From Gemmatimonadales bacterium UBA2989 (GTDB lineage Bacteria; Gemmatimonadota; Gemmatimonadetes; Longimicrobiales; Gaopeijiaceae): DNA of 16,440 bases. Numbering within the stretch: position 1 is the first letter of the stretch; the number at the start of each line of letters is the position of its first letter. Positions 8,169 through 15,977 of this stretch are shown in pieces. The notes below the pieces were generated by a model, which was not told where the DNA came from, did no database searches, and saw nothing but the letters and a program-made list of their open reading frames with translations. Both the position numbers and the translations under genes were made by a program. The DNA lies in contig DEAF01000016.1 of the NCBI GenBank assembly GCA_002346625.1, positions 1 through 16,440 of the forward strand, read 5' to 3'.

Positions 8169-9515
8169 TCATACCCCTAAACCTCTATATATAAACCCAT
8201 GTTCAATTAACCTTAACCCATCAAGACAATTTCGCCCATCTACTATCACTGGCGATTGCATTGAGGTCTTCAAAAGTTCCATATCAAAATTGATAAATTC
8301 ATCCCAATCAGTGAGTACCAGTAATACATCCGCGCCGGAAAGAGCCTCCGCGCCAGTGTTAACAGCACGCAAGTTATCTGGTTGTATTCCAATCGCAGCC
8401 ATAAATGTTGGGATAGCCTCTGGGTCATAGACGGTTACGCTGGCTCCTTTATCCAATAGAACTGAAACCAACCTAAGACTAGGTGCCTCGGCGACATCGT
8501 CCGTTCCTGGCTTAAACGACAATCCCCACACAGCAATGTTGAGATGAGAAACATCTCCTCCAACTTCGCTAAGAATAGCAAGCAGTCTATCGACACGATT
8601 CGCGTTCACTGAATCGACCGCTTCTAGAATGGTGGTATCTACATGCTGAGATCTGCCAAAGCTCGATAGACTCCGAAGATCTTTGGGAAGACATTGCCCC
8701 CCGTACCCCAAACCTGCGTTTAAATAATGAGGGCTAATTCTAGGATCCCCGCCTAAACCAAGCGCCAAGTCAGTAACACTTGCTCCTGATGCATCGCATA
8801 AATCAGCCATCATATTCATGAAAGATATCTTCGTGGCTAAGAAGGCATTGCTAGCTTGTTTTATCAACTCTGCAGTGGCCCAATTTGTCATAACAACCCC
8901 TACCGGAGCGCTCCCGCTACTCCCCTGAATTTCATCATCAAACAAAGGAGCATAGAGTTCCTGCAGAAGTTTCTCAGCTCTAGCAGAGTGTATCCCAAAA
9001 ACCAATCTGTCCGGGTGCAAACAATCGTGAATAGCAGCGCCCTCACGCAAAAATTCCGGATTCACGGCCAAATCATACTGGATTCCATCTCTGACATTCT
9101 CTTGGAATATTGGATCGAGAATGCTCTCAGCTGTCCCGGGCGGTACCGTACTCTTCTCAATAATGAGAGTATATCCATCTATATGTTCAGCCACGGTTAA
9201 AGCAGCAGACTTAAGAAAGGACAAATCTGTGGATCCATCTGATAATTGTGGTGTGCCAACGCATAAAACTACTACATCAGACGATGCAACTGCCCTCGCT
9301 GCATCATCCGTCGCATCAAATCTACCATTAGCTAAATGCCGATTCAATAAAATATCAATATCTGGTTCATGGAACGGGGCTTTCCCCGAGCGAATGGCTT
9401 GAACCTTGCGAGGATCGTGATCTACCCCCACAACATTCCATCCCATCTCTGAGAAGCATAGCGCCGTAGGTAGTCCGGCATGTCCCAGTCCTACCACACA
9501 AATTCCCCCTAACAT
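8169..9515 (-). CDS. ugd: UDP-glucose 6-dehydrogenase
   Basis: The enzyme oxidises UDP-glucose to UDP-glucuronate with two NAD+, giving an acidic sugar donor. The 448 residues show the three-domain layout of the UDP-glucose/GDP-mannose dehydrogenase family. There is an N-terminal NAD site VVGLGHAGLPTA (7-18), VNPEFLREGAA (151-161) with E154, and a central helix with K219, N223 and K229. The catalytic cysteine C275 lies in GYGGQCLPKDL, and the C-terminal part begins with WGLSFKPGTDD. The residue before the catalytic Cys is Q rather than the common S. A UDP-ManNAc or GDP-mannose dehydrogenase is possible, but the xxCLPKDL motif favours UDP-glucose. The ATG at 9515 has GGGGAG close upstream. It lies 61 bases after the YvcK-like gene and 34 before gmd, consistent with one operon. 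Confidence 0.87.
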   Translation of the reverse strand: MLGGICVVGLGHAGLPTALCFSEMGWNVVGVDHDPRKVQAIRSGKAPFHEPDIDILLNRHLANGRFDATDDAARAVASSDVVVLCVGTPQLSDGSTDLSFLKSAALTVAEHIDGYTLIIEKSTVPPGTAESILDPIFQENVRDGIQYDLAVNPEFLREGAAIHDCLHPDRLVFGIHSARAEKLLQELYAPLFDDEIQGSSGSAPVGVVMTNWATAELIKQASNAFLATKISFMNMMADLCDASGASVTDLALGLGGDPRISPHYLNAGLGYGGQCLPKDLRSLSSFGRSQHVDTTILEAVDSVNANRVDRLLAILSEVGGDVSHLNIAVWGLSFKPGTDDVAEAPSLRLVSVLLDKGASVTVYDPEAIPTFMAAIGIQPDNLRAVNTGAEALSGADVLLVLTDWDEFINFDMELLKTSMQSPVIVDGRNCLDGLRLIEHGFIYRGLGV

Positions 9516-9534
9516 CCTCTCCCCCTAACCCTAA
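9505..9534 (-). other. G-rich run with TTAGGG units over the ugd start
   Basis: The minus strand carries TTAGGG, TTAGGGGG, GAGAGG and TTAGGGGG in 30 bases, covering the ribosome site and ATG (9515) of the UDP-glucose dehydrogenase gene. Three runs of three or more G plus two GG runs could allow a two-layer or bulged quadruplex. The simpler reading is a strong purine-rich ribosome-binding region followed by codons for Leu-Gly-Gly. Confidence 0.4.
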
Positions 9535-9576
9535 TATTCTCTGACATACGCCACATCCTACAGAATCATCATATCG

Positions 9577-10848
9577 CTACTTGCCAGTCATTTGGAGTAT
9601 TTGCATGATACTATCCGCTAATTTTCTGGGATCATGTTTGACCGTATTCGACTGATCAATTAAGTCGTTCAAAACCGTTTGGCCTGCAAACCCTGCAATC
9701 TCCGGTTTAGGCTGAACAAATTCATACGCAATATCATCTCGGGCTGAAGGCACAACAGAGTTCATAAGCACATGGGTAAAGCTAACCCCGCTGTGGCGAT
9801 ATAAAGCACCTAGATAATCTGCAGGATCAATATAATCGGTTTCATCCGGTTGCGACGCAACATTGCAAACGAACACCACGGGAGCGGAACAAGCACGCAA
9901 AGATTCCTTCATACCTTTGACCAGCAAATTGGGGAGAATACTCGTATACAGACTACCTGGACCGACCACAACTAGATCAGCCATCGCAATCGCCTCAACA
10001 GCAGATTCAGCGACATAGGCATCTTCAGGCAATATTTCTAAATGCTCCAAGATCGCTCCGGAGGTACCTATCACAGACTCACCTGTCAAAGTTTCGCCAG
10101 CAGAGGTAGTAGCTCTCAAAGTAAGGTTTTCATTGGTACTAACTGGCACTACTCTTCCGGATAAACCCAATATGGAGGCAGCAGCATTCAGCGCTGGTTC
10201 GAAACCTCCTTGGGTATCATGTAAAGCCGCAAGAAGCAAGTTCCCCAAACTATGACCGGTTAGTTCCCCTTGTCCGCGGAACCGATAATCGAACAAATCC
10301 TCCATTAACGGCTCGTATACCGACAATGCTACGATACAGTTACGAGCATCTCCAGGAGGCGGAATGCCAAGTTCTCTTCGCAATCGCCCGCTGCTTCCTC
10401 CATCATCAGCCATCGTAACAACAGCTGTAAGGTTATCAGTCACAGCCTTTAATCCACTCAGAACAGTTGCAAGCCCAGTCCCGCCACCGATGGCAACAAT
10501 TTTAGGCCCCCTGCCACGAAAACGATGATCATACAGGTTAGCGATCACGCTAACACCCCTGCGTCCACCAGAAGCACCGATCACTACGGACCGGTAGAGA
10601 TTATACAGTGCTATAAAAGCAACGATAAACCCCAAAATTAGGAAAATAGCTCCCCTTACCGTTCCAGGGTAGCTAGACAATGTCAAGGAACGCAAAAGAG
10701 GCAAGACTATCGGAGTAACTGGAACGGAAACTAGAAATGCAGTTCCAAGCCCTAAAGCCCCCATACCAAAAACAAATGCTATCAACCATCTCTTGATACC
10801 TAATCCAGGTCTCAAGAAGACCCACAATGTTCCCTTTCGTCCAGACAT
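9577..10848 (-). CDS. Membrane-anchored YvcK/CofD-like protein
   Basis: This belongs to the YvcK (gluconeogenesis factor) branch of the CofD fold. In Bacillus subtilis YvcK binds UDP-sugars such as UDP-GlcNAc and supports carbon flow and cell-wall synthesis. The 423 residues comprise two predicted membrane segments (about 21-43 and 66-90), a basic linker, and the cytoplasmic domain from about 112. Family signatures are AIGGGTGLATVLSGLK (119-134), MADDGGSSGRLRRELGIPPP (146-165) and GDARNCIVALS (166-176), with LTGHSLGNL and VVGPGSLYTSILPNLLV further on. YvcK is usually found beside rapZ and whiA; here neither is present and it precedes a UDP-glucose dehydrogenase. The membrane segments and this position suggest coupling of UDP-sugar levels to envelope polysaccharide synthesis, which is inference. 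The MADDGGSSGRLR motif and lack of F420 genes nearby argue against a true CofD lactyl-phosphate transferase. Confidence 0.88.
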   Translation of the reverse strand: MSGRKGTLWVFLRPGLGIKRWLIAFVFGMGALGLGTAFLVSVPVTPIVLPLLRSLTLSSYPGTVRGAIFLILGFIVAFIALYNLYRSVVIGASGGRRGVSVIANLYDHRFRGRGPKIVAIGGGTGLATVLSGLKAVTDNLTAVVTMADDGGSSGRLRRELGIPPPGDARNCIVALSVYEPLMEDLFDYRFRGQGELTGHSLGNLLLAALHDTQGGFEPALNAAASILGLSGRVVPVSTNENLTLRATTSAGETLTGESVIGTSGAILEHLEILPEDAYVAESAVEAIAMADLVVVGPGSLYTSILPNLLVKGMKESLRACSAPVVFVCNVASQPDETDYIDPADYLGALYRHSGVSFTHVLMNSVVPSARDDIAYEFVQPKPEIAGFAGQTVLNDLIDQSNTVKHDPRKLADSIMQILQMTGK

Positions 10849-10974
10849 TAGCTTTGCACCTCGTCAACTGAACCTAATATAGGAAGCCGTTACTAGACAT
10901 GCGGACCTGCGAGATTCACTCCCTAGGTTAGCTATACTTTGTGATTAAATCTCCAAGACAAACACACCAGCTAT
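10849..10974. other. Gap between lipoprotein and YvcK-like genes
   Basis: These 126 bases hold no convincing small gene, strong hairpin or U-tract. On the minus strand TTGTCT and TATAGC lie 19 bases apart (about 10925-10955), a poor sigma-70-like match that I would not call. A GAGG about 10 bases before the ATG at 10848 is the likely ribosome site of the next gene. Confidence 0.4.
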
Positions 10975-12555
10975 TTACGGTAATTGTACAACTCTAGCTT
11001 CCACTATAGCCTTATAATGGCCATTGGTATCACCTGCAATAAAATAACCAAACGGGGTGATAGATCCAACAGTTGGATCACTCAAGCGAAAATCTACAAC
11101 AAGTGACGAAATTTCGACATTGTTTTCATCAACCCCAGACGCCTTGAACAATACAACATCTCCAGGTGCTACCTCCACCTCAGCCGGCCAAATTACGGCC
11201 TTCTTTAAAGAGCCCGTTATAGTGATATCAGCGGTGGCAACTAAATCCACACCGCGATGACTCACAGTAATCTGTATTGCATCAGGATAATAACCAGCAG
11301 GACCGCTCGCTACAAAACGACCATACTCATTTACCGCCCCAACTGAATCATTCACGTCCCAGTCTACCGACACCCCAGGGATCAGTCCGCCATCCTCGTC
11401 AAACGCGTAAATTCGATACTGAATGGGCTTCCCTGCAGCTACTACACTTGAAGAGGGAAGAAGCGATATGCTCGTCAAAACCTGATTCACGACTGGTTCG
11501 ACAACAATTGTCGCATAGCCATAGGCAACGAGACCATCTGGATCATCTGCCCTCAAAACCATTACGGAGATAGCATCCGTATATACCCCAGGTACATTGC
11601 CAGCCTTGAATGCCCCATCAGCTATATTCCCCCCTGTATCTTGATCTGCACTCCAAGACACAGAGACATTCTGAAGGTGCTCCCCATTCGCATCTATAGC
11701 GATAGCCTCAAAATGATACTCCTCACCTACTGTAATGTACGCTATCGTCGGTATTATCTGTACGTTAATCGCATCAGGTGAAATCAAGGGATCCAAGACC
11801 TTAACCGAAACAGAACTCGTTATTTCTTTTTCTCCATAACGACCTGTAACTGCCAAAACACTCTCGTATTCCCCAGGAGCCGCAAAGACTTTCACCATGT
11901 CTTCAGCAACCAACTTACCCCATGAGTCATCCATCACTTCCCAATTGAATAACACATCAGGGATAATACCGCCCGTCTCACCAATACCAAAAGCCATCAA
12001 ACTCAATAATTGACCTTGAAAAACAACTATATCTTTAGGCACAACCTGAATACGTGCCAACTCAGATATTTCCCCTTGTTGTTCAACCAGCACAGCAGCC
12101 CTCGATTCCAACTCCACAACCCTCCCATCCACTATTTGAGTAGCTACGGCAATTATTGCTCCGCTAAAATAACCACCGTCGGGTCCCGCTATAAAACGGC
12201 CATCCTGATCAACGATTCCGTCGATATCCTGATCAAGTTCCCAGGATATTTCAAAATCCTCAAAAGGTTGATTGAATTGATCAAGTGCGGTCGCGGTCAA
12301 AGTAACCTCTTCATGTGGGTTGAGCCATACAAACGATGGGGTAATTTCAAACTGCGATAGGATCGGTAATTTAACCATATCTGCCTGAATCACCACATCC
12401 GCCGCAACTATTAATGCATCAGGCATCGTGGAAGTTGATGTCACGTTCTCAGTAGATGCAGAAGATGTAATATTGTCGGTCAGGGAGGGTTTACAAGATA
12501 CAATCGCAATCAACATCATTGCAAGCACCCAAATATATGGCACTTTACTGCTCAA
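10975..12555 (-). CDS. Lipoprotein with five tandem Ig-like repeats
   Basis: This is a 526-residue exported lipoprotein. The signal peptide runs from K4 through a hydrophobic stretch to the lipobox IVSC, making C21 the lipidated residue. A Ser/Thr-rich linker (about 27-45) follows. The remainder is five repeats of roughly 80-95 residues, at about 66-158, 166-255, 262-353, 359-448 and 449-526. Most share a strand ending in P, a W-containing or equivalent middle strand, and a D/E-x-G-x-F-x-A-G ... G-x-Y motif, for example GRFIAGPDGGYF and GRFVASGPAGYYPDAI. This is the pattern of bacterial Ig-like (BIG-type) folds. The last repeat stops shortly after its Y, and the second has lost much of the motif. 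The TTG at 12555 is chosen because GAGG sits 6 bases upstream; it overlaps the DUF4012 gene by 11 bases. The protein is strongly acidic. No enzymatic motif is seen, so an adhesive, structural or partner role for the DUF4012 protein is inference. Confidence 0.85.
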   Translation of the reverse strand: MSSKVPYIWVLAMMLIAIVSCKPSLTDNITSSASTENVTSTSTMPDALIVAADVVIQADMVKLPILSQFEITPSFVWLNPHEEVTLTATALDQFNQPFEDFEISWELDQDIDGIVDQDGRFIAGPDGGYFSGAIIAVATQIVDGRVVELESRAAVLVEQQGEISELARIQVVPKDIVVFQGQLLSLMAFGIGETGGIIPDVLFNWEVMDDSWGKLVAEDMVKVFAAPGEYESVLAVTGRYGEKEITSSVSVKVLDPLISPDAINVQIIPTIAYITVGEEYHFEAIAIDANGEHLQNVSVSWSADQDTGGNIADGAFKAGNVPGVYTDAISVMVLRADDPDGLVAYGYATIVVEPVVNQVLTSISLLPSSSVVAAGKPIQYRIYAFDEDGGLIPGVSVDWDVNDSVGAVNEYGRFVASGPAGYYPDAIQITVSHRGVDLVATADITITGSLKKAVIWPAEVEVAPGDVVLFKASGVDENNVEISSLVVDFRLSDPTVGSITPFGYFIAGDTNGHYKAIVEARVVQLP

Positions 12556-14497
12556 ATTCTACCTCGATCCTTGCATCTTGGAGATGATTCACAATCCATG
12601 TTGCCGAGTCTCCCGCAACCACGCTAGGTTCAGGATACCAACGTACAACCCTATGACCATCCGGTAGATTAATAGTTATCTGCTTATCCACTTGCATAAC
12701 ACCTGGTTGGCTCTGCATTGTGAGCCTATATAAATAACGGTTCTCGGAGATGGGTATAATAACCTCAGGCGGCAATTGGTACAAAAATCTTGCGGTATAT
12801 GATCCGGCTGCGGGAACGACCATCAATCCCCCAATACCGACCTTAGAATATTTTGCAAACTTATTGAGTGTGTCCTCCCCTGGGATGCCACTACCTTGCA
12901 CCGCATGTATTGCTCCTTCAGGCAAAGGCATCGGATCGGTGTACACAAACCTGCTATCACGAGGAACATAGATTCTGAAGTAATTCCAGTAGCATGCATG
13001 TGTGATTGCTTCGTATGTGGCCCCGCGACTGGCCATCCACTGCTCATCACACCCGGTGGCATTTGGACCGCTCTGGTTAAGGTAATCCAAGGTCAGACTG
13101 GCCTTCGGAGCACCTTCTATTTCCAATGCGACCTCGTAAACCCATCTACGTGCTATATTACCATCCACCTTGCTCCAGCCAACGTTAGAATCAAAAACAG
13201 ACAAGTAATCTCCGTCAACATCTGTGATTGCTCCTGCCCATCCTTTCGACTCTACTACCTCCTGAGTAGCATCGTCGTCAAAGTACAGCATAACTAATTT
13301 ACTTGCTAACATGTCTTGAGCCAACTCAGCTATTCCTCTCACATCTGAAGCAGGTAAGCCTGATCCCAATTGATCAATTATAGAATCCAAGAGCAACTGA
13401 GAATATCCGCGCCCCTCTTCATCCGTGCGTTCTTGCAGGAAAGCCTGAAAGTCCTGAGGCTGTATAAGCAAATCTTCGTCGGCAACATATAATTCACCCA
13501 GAAAGTCCACAATAGCCTGCAACGTCCACTGGTTAACAGCTATCACTCCATCAACACGTTCTCCCTGTCCAAGATAATATATTTCTTCTGCCATCCGTGC
13601 TACAGAAGGAAAATCTGGCTCCCATGAAACATCGCGCATCAACAAACAACAGGTTTGCATATGCTGGCGCAGCCCCATAGGAGCAGCCGGATAAAGATTC
13701 ATGTTATTCAGATCATCCACTGCCACCGTGTCTCGATAGTCAATTTGAACCAATTCACCTTGATGGACCGTCAGCACCCATATCGTAGAAACGTAACCTC
13801 CAACTGGCCTCACTTCATCAGCGGTTTGCCCTAGAACAAGGTATCGCTTTAATCCCTCCATACCCAACGCCTCAGGCAATATCAACGAGAAATCAGCGAT
13901 AAATCGGAAAGCATCAGCAATTTGGCCAAGCTGTAACAACTGAGAATTCTCAATTAATTCGAAATCCTCGGTCCCCAAATCAATCTGATCCGCAGCGTAA
14001 TAAAGATCAGATCTATTTTCTTCAAGGGTCGTTAGTATGTCCTGGATCAAGTGGCCATTTCGCAGAATCGACCCTTCAAATTCTCCTACCCGATCCAGTA
14101 CCGGCAGGAGAGATTCAAGCCCAAGTACACTACCCTCAATGATATTTTCTGCCCCTTCAAGAGAGCTTCCTAAAAATGGAGTCCATGAAAAATTTCCCAG
14201 TAAATTAATATCCGATTGCAAGCTATACGATTGTTGCAAAATCTTATCGAGACGTTCGCTCAGATCACTCCACTCAGCGTCCGGATCTAGAAGAAGTTGT
14301 TGCGACTCCTCAATTGAAGTCTGCAGTGAGCTCGCAGAGTTTCTTACACTCAGCAACCAAACACTAATAACGACTAGGGTAGCGAGGCTTAATACTATCA
14401 AGCCCGTTGCTATCCACCGCTTATCAACCGTCGATTCTCCGAATTTAAAGGAAACTGACATAAATTCATGCAAGTAGCGAAGGTCACGTATTGCCAC
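12545..14497 (-). CDS. Membrane-anchored DUF4012 protein
   Basis: This 650-residue protein matches DUF4012, a family of unknown function often found in polysaccharide loci of Gram-positive-type and Chloroflexota genomes. One hydrophobic segment (about residues 28-50), preceded by DKRW, anchors it with the long C-terminal part outside. A helical region with coiled-coil character (about 52-170) follows, then the family core: RYLVLGQTADEVRPVGGYVS (218-237), RDVSWEPDFPSVARMAEEIY (288-307), GVIAVNQWTLQAIVDFLG (317-334) and SVFDSNVGWSKVDG (433-446). The last ~190 residues look beta-rich. The usual N of the QNxxELRP motif is T here. The start is uncertain: the GTG at 14497 has no good ribosome site, and the ATG at 14461 would remove 12 residues without touching the membrane segment. 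The end overlaps the lipoprotein start by 11 bases, so the pair is probably co-translated. A role in surface polysaccharide handling is inferred from context only. Confidence 0.88.
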   Translation of the reverse strand: MAIRDLRYLHEFMSVSFKFGESTVDKRWIATGLIVLSLATLVVISVWLLSVRNSASSLQTSIEESQQLLLDPDAEWSDLSERLDKILQQSYSLQSDINLLGNFSWTPFLGSSLEGAENIIEGSVLGLESLLPVLDRVGEFEGSILRNGHLIQDILTTLEENRSDLYYAADQIDLGTEDFELIENSQLLQLGQIADAFRFIADFSLILPEALGMEGLKRYLVLGQTADEVRPVGGYVSTIWVLTVHQGELVQIDYRDTVAVDDLNNMNLYPAAPMGLRQHMQTCCLLMRDVSWEPDFPSVARMAEEIYYLGQGERVDGVIAVNQWTLQAIVDFLGELYVADEDLLIQPQDFQAFLQERTDEEGRGYSQLLLDSIIDQLGSGLPASDVRGIAELAQDMLASKLVMLYFDDDATQEVVESKGWAGAITDVDGDYLSVFDSNVGWSKVDGNIARRWVYEVALEIEGAPKASLTLDYLNQSGPNATGCDEQWMASRGATYEAITHACYWNYFRIYVPRDSRFVYTDPMPLPEGAIHAVQGSGIPGEDTLNKFAKYSKVGIGGLMVVPAAGSYTARFLYQLPPEVIIPISENRYLYRLTMQSQPGVMQVDKQITINLPDGHRVVRWYPEPSVVAGDSATWIVNHLQDARIEVEFEQ

Positions 14498-14692
14498 ATC
14501 TTCGCTTAGTTCCAGTTCTCAGGAACCGCATAGTGCTCAGAATCTCCATCCCGCTCTCTATACGTTCCTCATATTTCTAGTAAGGCGTTCCTGCATTTTA
14601 CTGCGAGTGTTTAAATCCCGCTTATCTGGCTCACCTTCCGATAGCAACTCTAAGATAGTACGTAATGCAAGTTCATGTTTTGAGACTGATAT
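14498..14692 (-). pseudogene. Possible broken small gene in the wecB-DUF4012 gap
   Basis: This 195-base gap looks more like coding than spacer. Immediately after the wecB stop the same frame runs open for about 43 codons to a TAG at 14561-14563. Its product is helix-like and charged, for example HELALRTILELLSEGEPDK followed by RDLNTRSKMQERLTRNM. There is no ATG, GTG or TTG at the front; the first codon is ATA, placed 3 bases after GAGG. Two other frames then look coding. The +1 frame reads TYRERDGDSEHYAVPENWN and stops 8 bases before the DUF4012 GTG. The -1 frame reads KYEERIESGMEILSTMRFL and overlaps that GTG. A single-base indel would join either to the first part, giving a protein of roughly 60-70 residues. 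This may be a decayed gene, a sequencing or assembly indel, or chance. I do not recognise the product, and no clear terminator or promoter is seen here. Confidence 0.35.
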
Positions 14693-15880
14693 TTACCTCA
14701 ACCCATCCGATCTAAATGACCGATTTATATCTAAATGATAATCCTCAGGTTTATGGCGACTGAAACGATCTCCATACAACCTATCGAGTAGATCAGAAAC
14801 TATTCGCTGTGACGACATCCCATCTCCCAATGGATTGTCCCACGTTTTGCCCCACAGATTTTCCAGATTATCCAAAACATCTCTGATAGGATACTCATCG
14901 GGCAACGCTGGATCATATTTCACGCAAGCGCCCACATCATAAACTTGTGGTCTCTCTGTAGACTTCCGCATCTGCAAAGCCGGAACTTGCAGGACACACG
15001 CCTCTTCAACTACAGTCCCCGAATCAGTTATCGTTCCGTGAGAGCGTGTAAGCAACAACAAGAATTCTTGGTATCCGACCGGATCAACCATAACCAAGTT
15101 ATCAGGCAACGACAAACCAGTCTCCTTCAAAACCCGTTGAGTGCGATAACTGGCAGGGAAATACACCTGGCGATCTGTACTGCCAACTAAAGAGAAAATA
15201 TTCTCCAATGATGCCGGCTCATGTACGTTTTCCCGACGGTGGCAAGTCATCAAGTAAAACTCCCCATTCTTTATTCCTCTCGAACGAAAGAATTCTGGGC
15301 TCGCCAACTCCTCATAACGGTCTGCTCGGTCGTAGTAATACTTATTCAGAACATCCACTATCGGGTTACCAGTAACCACAATACTGTCAGGATTAATTCC
15401 TTCCCTCACGCCTTGTTCTTTATATTCATCGAAGTAGGCATAAATGACATCAGAGAGATTATCGATGACCGTTCGGTATTTTTCCTCCGGCATGCGCCAA
15501 TCATAGGATCTCATGCACCCCTCAATATGAACGACCGGTATATTTAATTGCCCGGCGGCTATTGCTCCCATCACTGTGTTTGTATCGCCTAGGAAAACTA
15601 CCGCAGCAGGTCTTAATTCATTCAACGCATCGTAGACATTGGCTATGACCGAAGAAGCGATTGCTGCATCTGTGTCTCCTCCGCATTGCAATTCAATGTC
15701 AGGGGGCTTTATATCCATTTCCCGGAAAAAGACATCCTTGAGATTATCGGAATAGTGCTGACCAGACCATATAAATTTAACGTCATGCTCCCCTGAAGCC
15801 CGCAAGAGATCTAACATGATGCTCGCCCGAATCACATCGGGCCTTATGCCCAAAACGACAGCCAGTGTATGATTACTCAT
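14693..15880 (-). CDS. wecB: UDP-N-acetylglucosamine 2-epimerase family (WecB-like, divergent)
   Basis: The family enzyme interconverts UDP-GlcNAc and UDP-ManNAc in the cytoplasm for polysaccharide synthesis. At 395 residues the length is normal. Residues matching the catalytic set of non-hydrolysing epimerases are present: D99 in GDTNT, E120 in HIEGCMRS, the glutamates of MPEEKYR (132-133), and H214 in CHRREN. C-terminal nucleotide-binding signatures are TDSGTVVEEA (286-295) and RKSTERPQ (305-312). Several usually strict motifs are altered: GIRPD instead of GTRPE (11-15), EGCMRS instead of EAGLRS, and EEKYR instead of EExNR. This suggests a sub-branch that may act on a different UDP-HexNAc derivative, as WbpI-type relatives do. 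The ATG at 15880 has only a weak, distant AAGG upstream, but no better start is near. The gene symbol is used at family level only. Confidence 0.85.
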   Translation of the reverse strand: MSNHTLAVVLGIRPDVIRASIMLDLLRASGEHDVKFIWSGQHYSDNLKDVFFREMDIKPPDIELQCGGDTDAAIASSVIANVYDALNELRPAAVVFLGDTNTVMGAIAAGQLNIPVVHIEGCMRSYDWRMPEEKYRTVIDNLSDVIYAYFDEYKEQGVREGINPDSIVVTGNPIVDVLNKYYYDRADRYEELASPEFFRSRGIKNGEFYLMTCHRRENVHEPASLENIFSLVGSTDRQVYFPASYRTQRVLKETGLSLPDNLVMVDPVGYQEFLLLLTRSHGTITDSGTVVEEACVLQVPALQMRKSTERPQVYDVGACVKYDPALPDEYPIRDVLDNLENLWGKTWDNPLGDGMSSQRIVSDLLDRLYGDRFSRHKPEDYHLDINRSFRSDGLR

Positions 15881-15940
15881 TCGAAATCTATACCTTTCTA
15901 GTGATATTGAGTCACGCTACGACTACTCAAAATAATCAAC

Positions 15941-15968
15941 CTATATGGGTACCATTCATACCCTATAG
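15941..15968 (-). terminator. Imperfect hairpin after the methyltransferase gene, possible weak terminator
   Basis: On the minus strand a CTATAGGGTA arm and a TACCCATATAG arm can pair over 10 base pairs with one bulged A and a 7-base loop. The hairpin starts 10 bases after the methyltransferase stop codon. Downstream bases are T-rich (GTTGATTATTTTG) but not a clean U-tract, and half of the stem is A/T. It could be a weak terminator, an RNA-processing or attenuation site, or an incidental palindrome around GGTACC. The rest of this 97-base gap holds a second small inverted repeat (TTGAGT at 15925-15930 against ACTCAA at 15907-15912, minus strand) and no convincing promoter. Confidence 0.35.
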
Positions 15969-15977
15969 AAACCTAAT

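Noticed and set aside
9577..10848. CofD (2-phospho-L-lactate transferase) for coenzyme F420
   Set aside because: Motifs match the YvcK branch better, the protein has N-terminal membrane segments, and no F420 genes are nearby.
10673..10867. Small 64-codon frame upstream of the YvcK-like gene
   Set aside because: It overlaps the membrane segments of the YvcK-like protein in another frame, and its composition (Trp/Cys-rich) is not protein-like.
15881..15977. Sigma-70 promoter for wecB (TTGAGT, 18 bases, TATCAC on the minus strand)
   Set aside because: Both hexamers match poorly (about 4 of 6) and overlap a small inverted repeat; not enough to call.
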